DNA from: Vicinamibacterales bacterium
GTDB lineage: Bacteria > Acidobacteriota > Vicinamibacteria > Vicinamibacterales > SCN-69-37
Direction: 5' to 3'
DNA: 64,000 bases
Assembly (NCBI GenBank): GCA_030827135.1
Contig: JAURFE010000004.1
Location: 24,667 to 88,666, forward strand
Every line of letters starts with the position of its first letter. Within the stretch, counting starts at the first letter, position 1. Below are positions 8,879-19,483 of this stretch, piece after piece. The position numbers were made by a program, and so were the translations under genes. The notes under the pieces are model-generated. The model saw only the letters and a list, made by a program, of their open reading frames with translations, searched no databases and was not told where the DNA came from.

Positions 8879-11800
8879 ATGGCCGAGTTCGTCCATCTGC
8901 ACCTGCACACCGAGTTTTCGCTGCTCGATGGCGCGTGCCGAATCGGAGAACTGCTCGACCAGGTCGCCGCACTGAAGATGCCGGCGGTCGCCGTGACCGA
9001 ACACGGCAACATGTTCTCGGCGGTCACGTTCTTCGACGAAGCGAACAAACGCGGCGTGAAGCCGATCCTCGGCTGCGAGGTCTACGTCGCGCCGGGTGAC
9101 CGGCGCGACAAGTCGGGCACGCCCGGTGAAACCGCGAATCACCTGGTGTTGCTGTCCGAGACGACCGAGGGGTTTCACAACCTCATGAAGCTCGTGTCGT
9201 CCGGCTACACCGAGGGGTTCTATTACAAACCCCGCATCGACAAGGCCTTGCTGGCCCAGCACAGCAAGGGTCTGATCGGCCTGAGCAGCTGTCTCAAGGG
9301 CGAAGTCGCGACCGGGATCCGCACCGACCAGGCGCGCAAGGCACTGGAAGCCGCCGCCACGTACCGCGACATCCTCGGGCCGAACAACTTCTTCCTCGAG
9401 ATGCAGTATCAGGGCATCGAGGAGCAGCTGATCGTCAACCGCGGGCTGCTGCCGATCGCGCGCGATCTGAACATGCCGCTCGTGGCCACCAACGACGTCC
9501 ACTATCTCAAGGAGACCGACCAGCATCCGCACGACATCCTGCTGTGCATCGGCACCGGCAAGAATGCCAGCGATGAAAAGCGGCTCCGGTATCACGGCGA
9601 CCAGTTCTTCCTGAAGACCGTCGCCGAGATGGAGAAGGTGTTCGGCGACCATCCGGACGCGATGAGCAGTACCGTGCGCATCGCGGAGCGCTGTCAGGTC
9701 GACATCCCCAGGAATGTGAACCACCTCCCGGACTTTGACGTCCCGCCGGGGTTCACCACCGACACGTATTTCGAACACACCGTGCGTCAGGGGTTCGCCG
9801 AACGGATGCCCCGCTGGGAGGCGATGCTCGGGCGTGGCGAGCTGCGGCGCACACTGACGGAGTATGAGACGCGCCTTCAGTATGAGATCGACATGATCAA
9901 GCAGATGAAGTACGCGGGGTACTTCCTGATCGTGTGGGACTTCATCCGGTACGCGCGTGATCATCAGATTCCCGTGGGCCCTGGACGAGGCTCGGCCGCC
10001 GGCAGCCTGGTGGCGTACTGCATGCGCATCACCGATGTCGACCCGCTGCATTTTGATCTCTACTTCGAGCGTTTCCTGAACCCGGAGCGCGTGACGCTGC
10101 CCGACATCGACATCGACTTCTGCGAACGCCGGCGCGGCGAGGTCATCCAGTACGTCACCCAGAAGTACGGGCGCGAAAACGTCGCGCAGATCATCACCTT
10201 CGGCACCATGAAGGCCAAGGCCGTCGTGCGTGACGTCGGCCGCGTGATGGAATTTCCGATTTCGGAAGTCGACAAGGTCGCCAAGCTGATTCCGGCCACG
10301 CTGGACATGACGCTCGACAAGGCGATTGAGGAGGTGCCGGCGCTCGCGGATCTCGAGAAGAAGGACGAACGCGTCCGCGAGCTGCTGAAGGTCGCGCGCC
10401 GTCTCGAAGGCATGACCCGGCACGCGTCAGTCCACGCGGCCGGCGTCGTCATCGCCCCTCGTCCGGTGGTCGAGTTCGCGCCCCTGTATCGCAGCCAGAA
10501 GGACGAAATCACCACGCAGTGGGCCATGAAGGAGGTCGAGCGGGTCGGCCTGCTCAAGATGGACTTCCTCGGGCTCAGCACGCTGACGCTGCTCGATGAT
10601 GCGGTCAAACACATCAAGGAGACGACCGGTGACGAGATCGATCTGGATCACCTGCCGCTCGACGACGCGAAGACGTATCAGTTGTTTGCGAACGGACAGA
10701 CGCACGGCGTGTTCCAGTTTGAAAGCTCGGGCATGCGCGAGACGCTGCGCAAGGCCAAGCCGCAGTGTCTGGAAGACCTGATCGCGTTGAACGCGTTGTA
10801 TCGTCCCGGGCCGCTGCGCGGCGGCGTGGTGGACGACTACATCAACCGGAAGCATGGCCGCACCGAGATTAAGTATGAGACGCCGGCCATGGAGCCGTCG
10901 CTCAAGGAGACGTACGGCGTCATCGCCTATCAGGAACAGGTCATGCGGCTGGCCAGCGACCTGGCCGGTTTCACGCTGGGACAGGCCGACGAACTGCGTC
11001 GCGCGATGGGCAAGAAGGACGAAAAGAAGATGGCCGCCACGCGCGACCGCTTCATGTCCGGCTGCGCCGAGCGCGGCATCAGCGAGAAGAAGGCCACCAA
11101 GATCTTCCAGTTCATCGAGTTTTTTGCCGGGTACGGATTCAACAAGTCCCACTCCACGACCTACGCGCTGCTGGCCTACCAGACCGGGTATCTCAAGGCG
11201 AACTATCCGCGGCATTTCATGGCGTCACTGCTGACGATTGAGTCGCAGGCGTCCGACAAGGTGTCGCTGTATCTGAACGAATGCCGTGACCTGGGCGTGC
11301 CGATTCTGCAGCCCGACATCAACGACAGTCACTGGCAGTTCACGGTGCAGCCCACCGGCGTCCGCTTCGGGCTCGGCGCGATCAAGGGGGTAGGGGAAGG
11401 GGCGATTCAATCACTGATCGCGGCGCGTGCGACGCTCGGCGGGCGGATCACCTCGTTGTTTGCGCTTGCAGAACACATGGATCTGCGGCTCGCCAACAAG
11501 AAAGTGTTCGAGAGCCTCATCAAGGGCGGGGCGTGTGACTCGCTGTCGCCGGAGGCCGGTCGGGACTACCTGACCTGGCGCCCGCGGCTGCTGGGAGGCA
11601 TCGACCGGATCCTCGACCACGGCAGCCGGCACCAGCGTGACCGGGACCAGGGGCAGTCCACGTTGTTCGGGGGCGACGAGGAGGCCTCCGCGCCATTGAA
11701 GGACGCCGAAGTGCTGCCCGACTGTGCCCCCCTCACCGAAACGCAGGCGCTCACCTACGAGAAGGAAGCGCTGGGGCTCTACATGAGCGGACACCCGCTG

Positions 11801-12367
11801 CAGCGGTACGCTGAGGTCATCGCCGCCAGCCGGGCGCGGACGATTTCCGCGCTGACCCAGTCGGAGCCGGACGTCATGGCGGCGGGCATCGTCAGCGGGG
11901 TACGCCAGTTGAAGACCAAGCGCGGCGACCGGATGGCGGCCTTCAACCTCGAGGATGAGGCGGGGAAGGCCGAGGTGGTGGTGTTTCCCGAGGCCTTCGC
12001 GAAGTACGGCACACTGGTAGCCGACGACGCCCTCCTGATTGTGCGGGGCAAGTACGAGCGGGATGAGGAGACCAGCAAACTGGTCGCCAGCGAACTGACC
12101 ACGCTGGAGGCGGCGCGCGAGCGGACGGTACGGGAAGTCCAGATCCGGCTCTCCGGGCCGTCGGCGGCCCGGGACCGTCTGCGTTCGCTTGTGGCGGTGT
12201 TTGAGCGGCACCCCGGAGATCGCCGGGTGGCGCTGTGTGTGGAATTGTCTGGAGGGCTGGGCGGCCTGCGCGTGCGCACCGCCACCTCGCACCGGATTCG
12301 TCCCAGTGATGCGTTCGTGCGGGATGTGGAAGCGATCTGCGGCGCCGGCGCCGTCAGCCTCAAGTAG
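8879..12367 (+). CDS. dnaE: DNA polymerase III alpha subunit
   Basis: Catalytic subunit of the replicative polymerase, 1162 residues, the usual DnaE1 length. The N-terminal PHP domain starts FVHLHLHTEFSLLDG. The polymerase palm carries the catalytic acidic motif PDIDIDF at about 407-413 and the VGPGRGSAAGS motif near 370. A helix-hairpin-helix region lies around 830, and an OB-fold around 998-1075 (AAGIVSGVRQLKTKRG through KAEVVVFPEAF). There is no inserted proofreading exonuclease, so it is DnaE rather than PolC. The start is placed at 8879 because GGGAGTAGGG lies directly upstream, overlapping the guaA stop. accA follows after 11 nt, the same dnaE-accA order as in Escherichia coli. Confidence 0.97.
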   Translation: MAEFVHLHLHTEFSLLDGACRIGELLDQVAALKMPAVAVTEHGNMFSAVTFFDEANKRGVKPILGCEVYVAPGDRRDKSGTPGETANHLVLLSETTEGFHNLMKLVSSGYTEGFYYKPRIDKALLAQHSKGLIGLSSCLKGEVATGIRTDQARKALEAAATYRDILGPNNFFLEMQYQGIEEQLIVNRGLLPIARDLNMPLVATNDVHYLKETDQHPHDILLCIGTGKNASDEKRLRYHGDQFFLKTVAEMEKVFGDHPDAMSSTVRIAERCQVDIPRNVNHLPDFDVPPGFTTDTYFEHTVRQGFAERMPRWEAMLGRGELRRTLTEYETRLQYEIDMIKQMKYAGYFLIVWDFIRYARDHQIPVGPGRGSAAGSLVAYCMRITDVDPLHFDLYFERFLNPERVTLPDIDIDFCERRRGEVIQYVTQKYGRENVAQIITFGTMKAKAVVRDVGRVMEFPISEVDKVAKLIPATLDMTLDKAIEEVPALADLEKKDERVRELLKVARRLEGMTRHASVHAAGVVIAPRPVVEFAPLYRSQKDEITTQWAMKEVERVGLLKMDFLGLSTLTLLDDAVKHIKETTGDEIDLDHLPLDDAKTYQLFANGQTHGVFQFESSGMRETLRKAKPQCLEDLIALNALYRPGPLRGGVVDDYINRKHGRTEIKYETPAMEPSLKETYGVIAYQEQVMRLASDLAGFTLGQADELRRAMGKKDEKKMAATRDRFMSGCAERGISEKKATKIFQFIEFFAGYGFNKSHSTTYALLAYQTGYLKANYPRHFMASLLTIESQASDKVSLYLNECRDLGVPILQPDINDSHWQFTVQPTGVRFGLGAIKGVGEGAIQSLIAARATLGGRITSLFALAEHMDLRLANKKVFESLIKGGACDSLSPEAGRDYLTWRPRLLGGIDRILDHGSRHQRDRDQGQSTLFGGDEEASAPLKDAEVLPDCAPLTETQALTYEKEALGLYMSGHPLQRYAEVIAASRARTISALTQSEPDVMAAGIVSGVRQLKTKRGDRMAAFNLEDEAGKAEVVVFPEAFAKYGTLVADDALLIVRGKYERDEETSKLVASELTTLEAARERTVREVQIRLSGPSAARDRLRSLVAVFERHPGDRRVALCVELSGGLGGLRVRTATSHRIRPSDAFVRDVEAICGAGAVSLK

Positions 12368-12378
12368 GGAGATCCGGA

Positions 12379-13365
12379 ATGTCGGTAGACACATTGGAAT
12401 TTGAAGAGCCTGTCGCGATTCTCCTCAAGGAGATCCACGCGCTGCGCCTGATGCCGTCCACGCCCGATCGGCTGACGACGATCGCGCGGCTCGAAGCGCG
12501 GGTGAAGGAACTGCGGGTCGAATTGTTCGGCAACCTGACGCCGTGGCAGCGGGTGCTCGTCGCGCGCCATCCCGATCGCCCCGTGATGCTCGATTACGTC
12601 GGCCGGCTGTTCACCGGCTTCACCGAGTTGCATGGGGACCGCCGCTTTGCCGACGACAAGGCGATCGTCACAGGCATGGCCCATTTCCACGGACAGCCCG
12701 TTTTCATCGTCGGCCATCAGAAGGGGACCGACACCAAGCAGAAGATCTACCGGAACTTCGGCTACGCCAAGCCCGAGGGCTACCGCAAGGCGCTGCGGAT
12801 CATGAAGATGGCCGAGAAGTTCAAGCGGCCCGTAATCGTGTTTGTCGATACGCCTGCCGCCTACCCGGGGGTCGAATCCGAGGAACGCGGCGTGGCTGAA
12901 GCGATCGCGCTCAACCTGCGCGAGATGGCCCTCCTTGACACCCCTGTCGTGGTGATTGTGTGCGGCGAAGGCGGGTCGGGCGGCGCGCTCGGCATCGCCA
13001 TCGGCGACCGTGTGCTCATGCAGGAGTTCGCGGTCTACAGCGTCATCCCACCGGAAGGGTGCGCCGCGATTCTGTGGCGTGATTCGGCCCGGAAAGTCGA
13101 TGCGGCCGATGCGCTCAAGATCACGGCGCCGGACCTGCTCGCCATGGGCATCATCGACGAGATCGTGCCGGAGCCGGTTGGCGGGGCGCATCAGGACCAC
13201 GCACTCGCGACCGCCCTGATCGATGAAGCGATCGCGCGCCATCTGGCCGAAGTCTCGGCGATGTCTTCGGCCGACCGACTTGAAACGCGGTATCAGAAGT
13301 TCAGGGCGATGGGCCGGGAGGGGCACGCGTTTGTGAGCGCGCCGCTCGCCGCTGCCTCGGAGTGA
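12379..13365 (+). CDS. accA: Acetyl-CoA carboxylase carboxyltransferase subunit alpha
   Basis: Alpha half of the carboxyltransferase that moves the carboxyl group from carboxybiotin to acetyl-CoA, giving malonyl-CoA for fatty-acid synthesis. The 328-residue length and colinear motifs fit AccA throughout: LTPWQRVLVARHPDRP, GHQKGTDTKQK, FGYAKPEGYRKALR, PAAYPGVESEERG, and the oxyanion-hole glycines in GEGGSGGALGIA. GGGAGAT precedes the ATG. The stop overlaps the recJ start (TGATG), suggesting coupling. The beta subunit, biotin carboxylase and BCCP genes are not in the window. Confidence 0.97.
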   Translation: MSVDTLEFEEPVAILLKEIHALRLMPSTPDRLTTIARLEARVKELRVELFGNLTPWQRVLVARHPDRPVMLDYVGRLFTGFTELHGDRRFADDKAIVTGMAHFHGQPVFIVGHQKGTDTKQKIYRNFGYAKPEGYRKALRIMKMAEKFKRPVIVFVDTPAAYPGVESEERGVAEAIALNLREMALLDTPVVVIVCGEGGSGGALGIAIGDRVLMQEFAVYSVIPPEGCAAILWRDSARKVDAADALKITAPDLLAMGIIDEIVPEPVGGAHQDHALATALIDEAIARHLAEVSAMSSADRLETRYQKFRAMGREGHAFVSAPLAAASE

Positions 13366-15107
13366 TGGTCCGCAAAGTCTGGGAAGACGTTCCGACCGAC
13401 GACGCCAGGTGCCGGCACCTCGCAGAGGCGCTATCGATTCCGTCAGTCATCTCCCGGTTGCTGGTTCAACGCGGGTTCGCCGATCCCGACGCGGCGCGCC
13501 GCTTCCTGCATCCAGAACTCTCGCATCTGCATGACCCCTGGCTGCTGACCGACATGCGTCCCGCCGTGGATCGCATCCGTCAGGCGATCGCGGCGCGGGA
13601 GCGCATCGTGGTGCACGGCGACTACGACGCCGACGGCATCACGTCCACCGCGATGCTGCAGCGGGCTCTCGAGATCCTGGGAGCGGACGTGGGGCATTTT
13701 GTGCCCGACCGGATGAAGGATGGGTATGGTTTGCAACCGGAGACCATCGCCCGGCTCCACGCCGAGGGCGCCAGGGTCATCGTGTCGGTGGACTGCGGCA
13801 TTCGCGCCGGTGACGCGGCCGACCAGGCCCGTGCGCTTGGGGTGGACCTGATTATTACGGACCATCACGAGCCGGAAACGGCCATTCCCCGCGCGGTGGC
13901 CGTGATTAATCCGCGGCGGCCGGACTGTCGCTATCCGGAGAAATCCCTGGCTGGCGCCGGTGTCGCCCTGAAGCTGGTGCAGGCTTTGCTTGAGGGTAGC
14001 GAGACCGCCCGCGATCTGTTGCCGTCGTTCATCAAGATGGCGGCGATCGGGACAATGGCGGACGTGGTGCCACTGGTCGGAGAGAACCGGGTGATCGCCC
14101 GGTTCGGGTTGGAGGGCCTGTCGCGTGGCCCGCACGGGACCGGCCTTGAGGCGTTGCTGGAGGAGAGCGGATTGACCGGCAAGCGGCTGGACAGCTTCCA
14201 CGTGGGGTTCGTGCTCGCGCCGCGGCTGAACGCGGCCGGGCGCATGAGCCACGCGGGCATGGCCGTGGACCTGCTGCTGGCGCGCGGCCGCGACGCGTCG
14301 TCACGCGCGCTGGCGCGCGACCGCGCGCGACAGCTGACCGAGGAGAACACCCGTCGGCAGGACAGCGAGGCGGGGATTCTCGCCGACGCCAAGCGCATGG
14401 TGGAACACGACCCGTCGATCGGCGGCCAGAACCTGCTCATCGTCGCCGCCGAAGGCTGGCATCGCGGGGTGGTGGGCATTGTGGCGTCGAAGCTGGTCGA
14501 TCAGTTCCACAAGCCCGCGATTGTCCTCGCGCTAGAGGATGGCATCGCCCATGGGTCGTGCCGGAGCATTCCCGCGTTCGACATGCTCGGGGCGCTTGAG
14601 GCGCACAGCGATGTGTTTGTGAAATTTGGTGGGCACCGGCAGGCCGCCGGCGTCACGGTGGATGTGCGCCGGCTGCCGGAGATGCGGCAGCGGCTGACGG
14701 CATGGGCGAACGCGCACCTGGACCCATCGGACCTGCTGCCGCGGCTGCGGATCGACGCGCCGCTGGGCCTGCACGAGATTACCGGGGACGTCGTGGACGG
14801 ACTCCAGCGGATGGGCCCGTTCGGGATGGCGAATCCGAAGCCCGTGTTCCGGGCGGCACCAGTCGAGTTGACGCAGGCCCCCAAGGTGCTCAAGGAACGG
14901 CATCTGGCGCTGATGTTCAGGCAGGACGGCCGATCCTTTCGAGGGATCGCGTGGCGCCTGGCGGAACGGGAGCAGTATTTGTCGGCCAATCGATTCGGGC
15001 TCGAATTGGCCTACTCCCTGGACCAGAATGAGTTTCGTGGGGAACGTGTGACGGAACTGACCGTGGCCGACGTGCGCACACCCGCGTCCGTGGAGACGCC
15101 CGCATGA
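13365..15107 (+). CDS. recJ: Single-stranded-DNA-specific exonuclease RecJ
   Basis: 5'-3' ssDNA exonuclease of the DHH phosphoesterase superfamily, used in recombination and mismatch/base repair. The protein has 580 residues, the usual size. Motifs include VHGDYDADGITS (about 83-94), VSVDCGI, the DHH motif in ITDHHEPE (about 166), and the DHHA1 motif GGHRQAAG (about 421). A C-terminal RecJ OB domain ends near EFRGERVTELTVADV. The ATG at 13365 overlaps the accA stop; a GTG one codon earlier is equally possible. Its own stop overlaps the start of the Lpt fusion gene (ATGA). Confidence 0.95.
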   Translation: MVRKVWEDVPTDDARCRHLAEALSIPSVISRLLVQRGFADPDAARRFLHPELSHLHDPWLLTDMRPAVDRIRQAIAARERIVVHGDYDADGITSTAMLQRALEILGADVGHFVPDRMKDGYGLQPETIARLHAEGARVIVSVDCGIRAGDAADQARALGVDLIITDHHEPETAIPRAVAVINPRRPDCRYPEKSLAGAGVALKLVQALLEGSETARDLLPSFIKMAAIGTMADVVPLVGENRVIARFGLEGLSRGPHGTGLEALLEESGLTGKRLDSFHVGFVLAPRLNAAGRMSHAGMAVDLLLARGRDASSRALARDRARQLTEENTRRQDSEAGILADAKRMVEHDPSIGGQNLLIVAAEGWHRGVVGIVASKLVDQFHKPAIVLALEDGIAHGSCRSIPAFDMLGALEAHSDVFVKFGGHRQAAGVTVDVRRLPEMRQRLTAWANAHLDPSDLLPRLRIDAPLGLHEITGDVVDGLQRMGPFGMANPKPVFRAAPVELTQAPKVLKERHLALMFRQDGRSFRGIAWRLAEREQYLSANRFGLELAYSLDQNEFRGERVTELTVADVRTPASVETPA

Positions 15108-17278
15108 GGTGGCAGACAATCGCGCGTGTGGTCATGGCCGCCGCCGGGCTCGGGGTGGCGGGCCTGGTGTACCTGCAACTCCAGGATCGGCCGGTCGCCG
15201 AGCCGGGCACGACGGCACCTCTGTCGGATCCCGCCGTCGTATCCTCCGCCGAAGAAGGGCGCCGCCTGATTCTTGGCGCCGACGGCGCCCCCACGGTCAC
15301 CATCGATTTCAAGGATTACCGGCTGCGCGCCGACGACACGATGGAGTTTGATGTCGTCTCGGCCGTGTTCCACAAGGGCGGGGTTCCGCATACCATCAGC
15401 GCGAAGACGGCCGTGGCGTCGGGCAAGTCGGGCCCGACCGGCATGCAGCCGTCGCAGGTGGTGTTCAAGGGCGACGTGAAGTTGCTCGCGGAAAACGGCA
15501 TCAGCGTCGAGGTGGAAGACGAAGCGACGTATTTTAATGATGAGCAGAAGACCGTGATTCCCGGGCGGATGACGTTCACGCGGGGCCGCCTGTCGGGGTC
15601 CGGGGTGGGTGCGGAACTGTTCATGGAACAGTCCGTGTTGTGGATGAACAGCGAGGCCCGGCTCTCGGTGATGCCGGATCGCGCGGGTCAGACGCCGGTG
15701 GAGGCGACCGCCACCCGCATCGGCCTCGCCGAGGCCGATCACTTCATGCGGCTCGAAGGGAACGCCGTGATGACGCAGCAGTCGCAGCGACTCACGGCGG
15801 ACACGGCCCGCGTCGCCTTCACGCCTGAAGGGCACGTCGTGCAGTTCATCGAACTGCGAGGGAATTCCTCGGTGCTATCCATCGAGACGTCGAAGCGGCG
15901 TCCCAACATGAAGGCCGGCGACATCAATCTTGCGTTTGCCGACGGCACCGGCCTGCTGTCGAGTGCGACCCTGGCTCAGGACGCGTCGGTGCAGATGCCC
16001 CGCGCCACCGGGAGCACCACCATCACCGGCAGTCTGATCGAACTGTTTCTGGCGCCGGACGGCGAGACGCTGACCTCGCTGCAGGCGTCGGCGCCTGTTG
16101 TGGTGACGCTGCCAGCCGAAGGCGCACAACCGGCGCGGACGATTCGGTCCTCGGGGCTGGTCGTCGATGGCGAGGCGACGCGGGGGCTCACGCGAGCCTC
16201 GTTCAGCGGGGGCGTCGACTACCGGGAGGTGCGGCCGGCCGCGCGCGGGCGGGCCGCATCCACACGAATCGCCACCTCGGACGTGTTGGTGCTCGGACTG
16301 AACGGCGACCTCGGGGATGTCGAGAACGCGCTGTTCCAGCGAAACTTCCGTGTGGTGGACGGAGACCTCACGGCCACCGCGACGGATGGCCGGTACGACG
16401 GCACGGCGGAAACGCTCGAACTGCGGAGCCCGGCGGGCGCGAGCGGCCCCAAGGTCGTCAGTGCCGAGATGGACGTCGTGGCGTCGGAGATCGACGCCAA
16501 CTTGAAGACCGATGCCTTTGATGCGCGGGGACTGGGCCAGGCGCGTGTAGAGTCCACGCTCAAGCCGACCGCCTCTGCCACGACGGTCGAGACGCGCGCC
16601 GGGTTGTTCGAGCGCGGCAAGGTGTTGACGGGGAGTTCGCAGCGACTGCAGTACGACCGCACGGCGGGCACGGCGATCTATGAGGGGGCGGTGTTTCTCG
16701 TGCAGGGCGACAGTCGACTGGGCGCCGACCGTGTCGCGATGGATGATGCCAGGGGTGACGTGACGGCAACGGGAAGTGTGCGGTCCACACTCGTGCTGGC
16801 GGCGGCTCCCGGCGCAACGGCGGCCACAACCGCCGCGCCAACCCGCGTGTCGGCGGACAAACTGGTGTATTCCGACAGCGCCCGGACAGCCGTGTACACC
16901 GGCGCGGCGTCCATGGATACGTCGTCTGGCGAGAAACTCTCTGGAGAACGGATCACGCTGGCCCTGCATCCAGTTGATCGCAAGCTGACGTCGATGGAGG
17001 CGGTGGCGGCCAAGGGGAAAGAGGTGGCCGTGAGGCTGCTGGAGGGACGGCACGCCCTTGGACAGACTGTGACGTACGACGCGGGGACCGACGAGTACAT
17101 CGTCCTGGGCACGCCGGCGAAGTTTATTGCGCCTGCGGACCGCGGCCCCGGGGAATGCACGGTGTGGAGCGGCACGGAACTGCGGTTTTCGCGCACGTCG
17201 GGCTCGGCCAGTGTGGGCAGTCAGGGAGGAGCGTTGGCAACGATGCGGCCAGCAAAGTGTGCAGAGGTGATCAAGTAG
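15104..17278 (+). CDS. LptC-LptA-like fusion, periplasmic LPS transport protein
   Basis: Protein of 724 residues with one N-terminal membrane anchor (about 5-26), the rest predicted periplasmic. Residues about 50-200 have the LptC pattern ([16 protein letters not shown], then [14 protein letters not shown]). The remainder is repeated short beta strands of OstA/LptA type ([41 protein letters not shown]) down to a C-terminal [15 protein letters not shown]. In the known system LptC (about 190 residues) and LptA (about 185) are separate and pass LPS from LptBFG to the outer membrane along a beta-jellyroll bridge. Here both functions appear joined, with several extra LptA-like units. lptB follows directly, GTG overlapping TAG, which supports the assignment. 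The exact domain boundaries are my estimate. Confidence 0.8.
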   Translation: MRWQTIARVVMAAAGLGVAGLVYLQLQDRPVAEPGTTAPLSDPAVVSSAEEGRRLILGADGAPTVTIDFKDYRLRADDTMEFDVVSAVFHKGGVPHTISAKTAVASGKSGPTGMQPSQVVFKGDVKLLAENGISVEVEDEATYFNDEQKTVIPGRMTFTRGRLSGSGVGAELFMEQSVLWMNSEARLSVMPDRAGQTPVEATATRIGLAEADHFMRLEGNAVMTQQSQRLTADTARVAFTPEGHVVQFIELRGNSSVLSIETSKRRPNMKAGDINLAFADGTGLLSSATLAQDASVQMPRATGSTTITGSLIELFLAPDGETLTSLQASAPVVVTLPAEGAQPARTIRSSGLVVDGEATRGLTRASFSGGVDYREVRPAARGRAASTRIATSDVLVLGLNGDLGDVENALFQRNFRVVDGDLTATATDGRYDGTAETLELRSPAGASGPKVVSAEMDVVASEIDANLKTDAFDARGLGQARVESTLKPTASATTVETRAGLFERGKVLTGSSQRLQYDRTAGTAIYEGAVFLVQGDSRLGADRVAMDDARGDVTATGSVRSTLVLAAAPGATAATTAAPTRVSADKLVYSDSARTAVYTGAASMDTSSGEKLSGERITLALHPVDRKLTSMEAVAAKGKEVAVRLLEGRHALGQTVTYDAGTDEYIVLGTPAKFIAPADRGPGECTVWSGTELRFSRTSGSASVGSQGGALATMRPAKCAEVIK

Positions 17279-18003
17279 TGGCGACGCTGCGGGCGACAGG
17301 ACTCACCAAGGCGTTCAGCGGCCGCACGGTCGTGAAGGATGTGCACATTGACGTGACCTCCGGCGAAGTCGTGGGGCTGCTGGGGCCGAACGGCGCCGGC
17401 AAGACCACCACGTTCGGGATGGTCGTCGGGCTGGTAGCGCCGGACGCCGGCCAGGTCCTGCTCGACGAGCAGGACGTCACCCGTGATGCGATGTATACGC
17501 GGTCCCGCAAGGGGATCGGGTATCTCCCGCAGGAGCCGTCCATCTTCCGTGGGTTGACGGTCGAGCAGAACATTCTGGCCATCCTCGAGACGCTGCCGAT
17601 TTCAGCCGACGAGCGGCGTACCCGCCTCAGGGGCTTGCTCGCTGAACTGGGCCTGACGTCGCTGGCCAAGTCGAAGGCCTACACCCTGTCCGGCGGCGAA
17701 CGGCGCCGCGCGGAAATCACGCGGGCGCTGGTGAACTCGCCGAAGTTCATCCTCCTGGATGAACCCTTTGCCGGCATCGATCCCATCGCCGTGTCGGATA
17801 TTCAGAACATCGTGGTGCATCTGAAGTCCCGGGGCATCGGGGTGCTTGTGACCGACCACAACGTGCGAGAGACGCTGAAGATCACGGACCGCGCGTACAT
17901 CGTGCACGACGGCGCGATTTTCCGAAGCGGAACACCCGAGGCGCTGGCGGCGGATGAGGACGTCAAGCGGATTTATCTCGGCGCCGATTTTCGGCTGGAT
18001 TGA
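17278..18003 (+). CDS. lptB: LPS export ABC transporter ATP-binding protein
   Basis: Cytoplasmic ATPase that powers LptFG, 241 residues as in other LptB proteins. The Walker A is GPNGAGKTT (about 35-43), the Q-loop region is [17 protein letters not shown], the signature LSGGERRR (about 137) and the Walker [11 protein letters not shown] (about 158), followed by [11 protein letters not shown] and the switch His in [10 protein letters not shown]. The LPQEPSIFR and FAGIDP strings are typical of LptB within the ABC superfamily. The GTG start overlaps the last base of the LptC-LptA gene stop. Its permease partners are fused and encoded 17 kb downstream. Confidence 0.95.
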   Translation: MATLRATGLTKAFSGRTVVKDVHIDVTSGEVVGLLGPNGAGKTTTFGMVVGLVAPDAGQVLLDEQDVTRDAMYTRSRKGIGYLPQEPSIFRGLTVEQNILAILETLPISADERRTRLRGLLAELGLTSLAKSKAYTLSGGERRRAEITRALVNSPKFILLDEPFAGIDPIAVSDIQNIVVHLKSRGIGVLVTDHNVRETLKITDRAYIVHDGAIFRSGTPEALAADEDVKRIYLGADFRLD

Positions 18004-18049
18004 TTTCGTCGAATCCCGAATACACTAGCTGCAAGGACCGTACCGGCTG

Positions 18050-19483
18050 ATGGCACTTTCACAGAAACTCTCCGCACGGCTGTCGCAGAAGCTGATCCTG
18101 ACGCCGTCGCTGCAGCAGGCCATCAAGCTTCTGCCCATGACAACTGTGGAGTTATCGGAGTTGTTGACCCAGGAGATGGTCGAGAACCCGCTGCTGGAAG
18201 AAGTCATCGACGACACCCCCGTGCAAGAGACGCCCCAGGAAGTCGAGGCCGAGGCTGCCGACAAGAAGGCCGAGGAAAAAGGCGACACCTGGGACGACGC
18301 CGACTACGAGTATTTTTTCGGCGAGTACCTCGACGATGGCTACCGGCCCCGGCAGGCCATCGAGGTGCGCGAGCTGCCACCGATCGAGAACACACTGTCC
18401 AGCAAGGGATCGCTCGCCGACCACCTCATGTGGCAGCTCGACCTGCAGACCACCGACGAGACCACCCGCGAGATCGGTGAAGCCATCGTCGGCAACGTGG
18501 ACGACGACGGGTATCTCGCCGCGTCGATTGACGAGATAGCCGCGCTGGGACCGTGGCCCGTGGCGGCGGTTGAGCGCGCCCTGGCGTATGTGCAGTCGTT
18601 TGATCCCATTGGCGTCGCCGCCAGGGATCCGCAGGAGTGCCTGTTGCTCCAGTTGCGTGCGCACGGGCTTGGCGGCACCGCCGTGGAGACGCTGGTGCAG
18701 GACCACCTCCCCCTGCTGCAGAACCACCGCGTGCCCGAACTCGCCAGGGTGATGGGACTGACGCAGGAGGACATCAAGGCGCACCTCGAGGTGATCCGCC
18801 ATCTCGACCCGAAGCCGGGGGCCCGGTATACGCCGGCCGATTCGCATTACGTCATCCCGGACGTTTACATCGTGAAGACCGAGGACGGTTATCGGGCGGT
18901 ACTGAATGAAGAAGGCCTGCCGCAGCTCCGGATCAGCCCGGTGTATCGTCGCCTGCTCGACAAGGACAAGGGCACCGAGGCCTCGGACGAGACGCGCGCG
19001 TATGTGAAGGACAAGTTCCGGTCGGCGTTGTGGCTGCTCAAGTCGGTGGATCAGCGCCAGAAGACGATCATCAAGGTGGCGACGAGCATCATCACGTTTC
19101 AGCGCGAGTTTCTCGACTTGGGCCTGGAGCATCTCCGGCCGCTCGTGCTGCGCGACGTCGCCAATGACATCGGCATGCACGAGTCCACGGTCTCGCGCGT
19201 CGTGAACAACAAATACATGCACACGCCGCAGGGTGTGTACGAGATGAAGTTCTTCTTCCACAGCGGCATCAGCAGTTCGTACGGCGAGAACGTGTCGTCG
19301 GTGACCATCAAGCAGCGCATCCGCAAGATCATCGAAGCGGAAGACCCGAAACGCCCCCTGAGTGATTCGAAGATCATGCAGATGCTGCAGCGCGAAGGTC
19401 TGGTCCTCGCCAGGCGCACCATCGCGAAGTACCGGGAAGAGCTGAAGATTCCCACCTCCAGTCAGCGGAAGGTGTTTCTGTAA
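18050..19483 (+). CDS. rpoN: RNA polymerase sigma-54 factor
   Basis: Sigma factor for -24/-12 promoters, which needs AAA+ activators; 477 residues, normal size. The N-terminal region I has the glutamine/leucine-rich activator-responsive stretch (QKLILTPSLQQAIKLL), followed by an acidic linker (about 55-95). The core-binding domain and the C-terminal HTH come next (STVSRVVNNKYMHTPQG near 380). The RpoN box ARRTIAKYRE is at about 453-462, one conservative change from the consensus ARRTVAKYRE. A 46-bp gap separates it from lptB and contains TACACT at 18021-18026, a possible -10. The lptB-rpoN-hprK-rapZ order is widely conserved. The ribosome-hibernation gene hpf, usually just downstream, is absent. 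Confidence 0.97.
   Translation: MALSQKLSARLSQKLILTPSLQQAIKLLPMTTVELSELLTQEMVENPLLEEVIDDTPVQETPQEVEAEAADKKAEEKGDTWDDADYEYFFGEYLDDGYRPRQAIEVRELPPIENTLSSKGSLADHLMWQLDLQTTDETTREIGEAIVGNVDDDGYLAASIDEIAALGPWPVAAVERALAYVQSFDPIGVAARDPQECLLLQLRAHGLGGTAVETLVQDHLPLLQNHRVPELARVMGLTQEDIKAHLEVIRHLDPKPGARYTPADSHYVIPDVYIVKTEDGYRAVLNEEGLPQLRISPVYRRLLDKDKGTEASDETRAYVKDKFRSALWLLKSVDQRQKTIIKVATSIITFQREFLDLGLEHLRPLVLRDVANDIGMHESTVSRVVNNKYMHTPQGVYEMKFFFHSGISSSYGENVSSVTIKQRIRKIIEAEDPKRPLSDSKIMQMLQREGLVLARRTIAKYREELKIPTSSQRKVFL

Noticed and set aside
8831..10423. 530-codon minus-strand open frame opposite dnaE
   Set aside because: Antisense shadow; dnaE is unambiguous on the plus strand.
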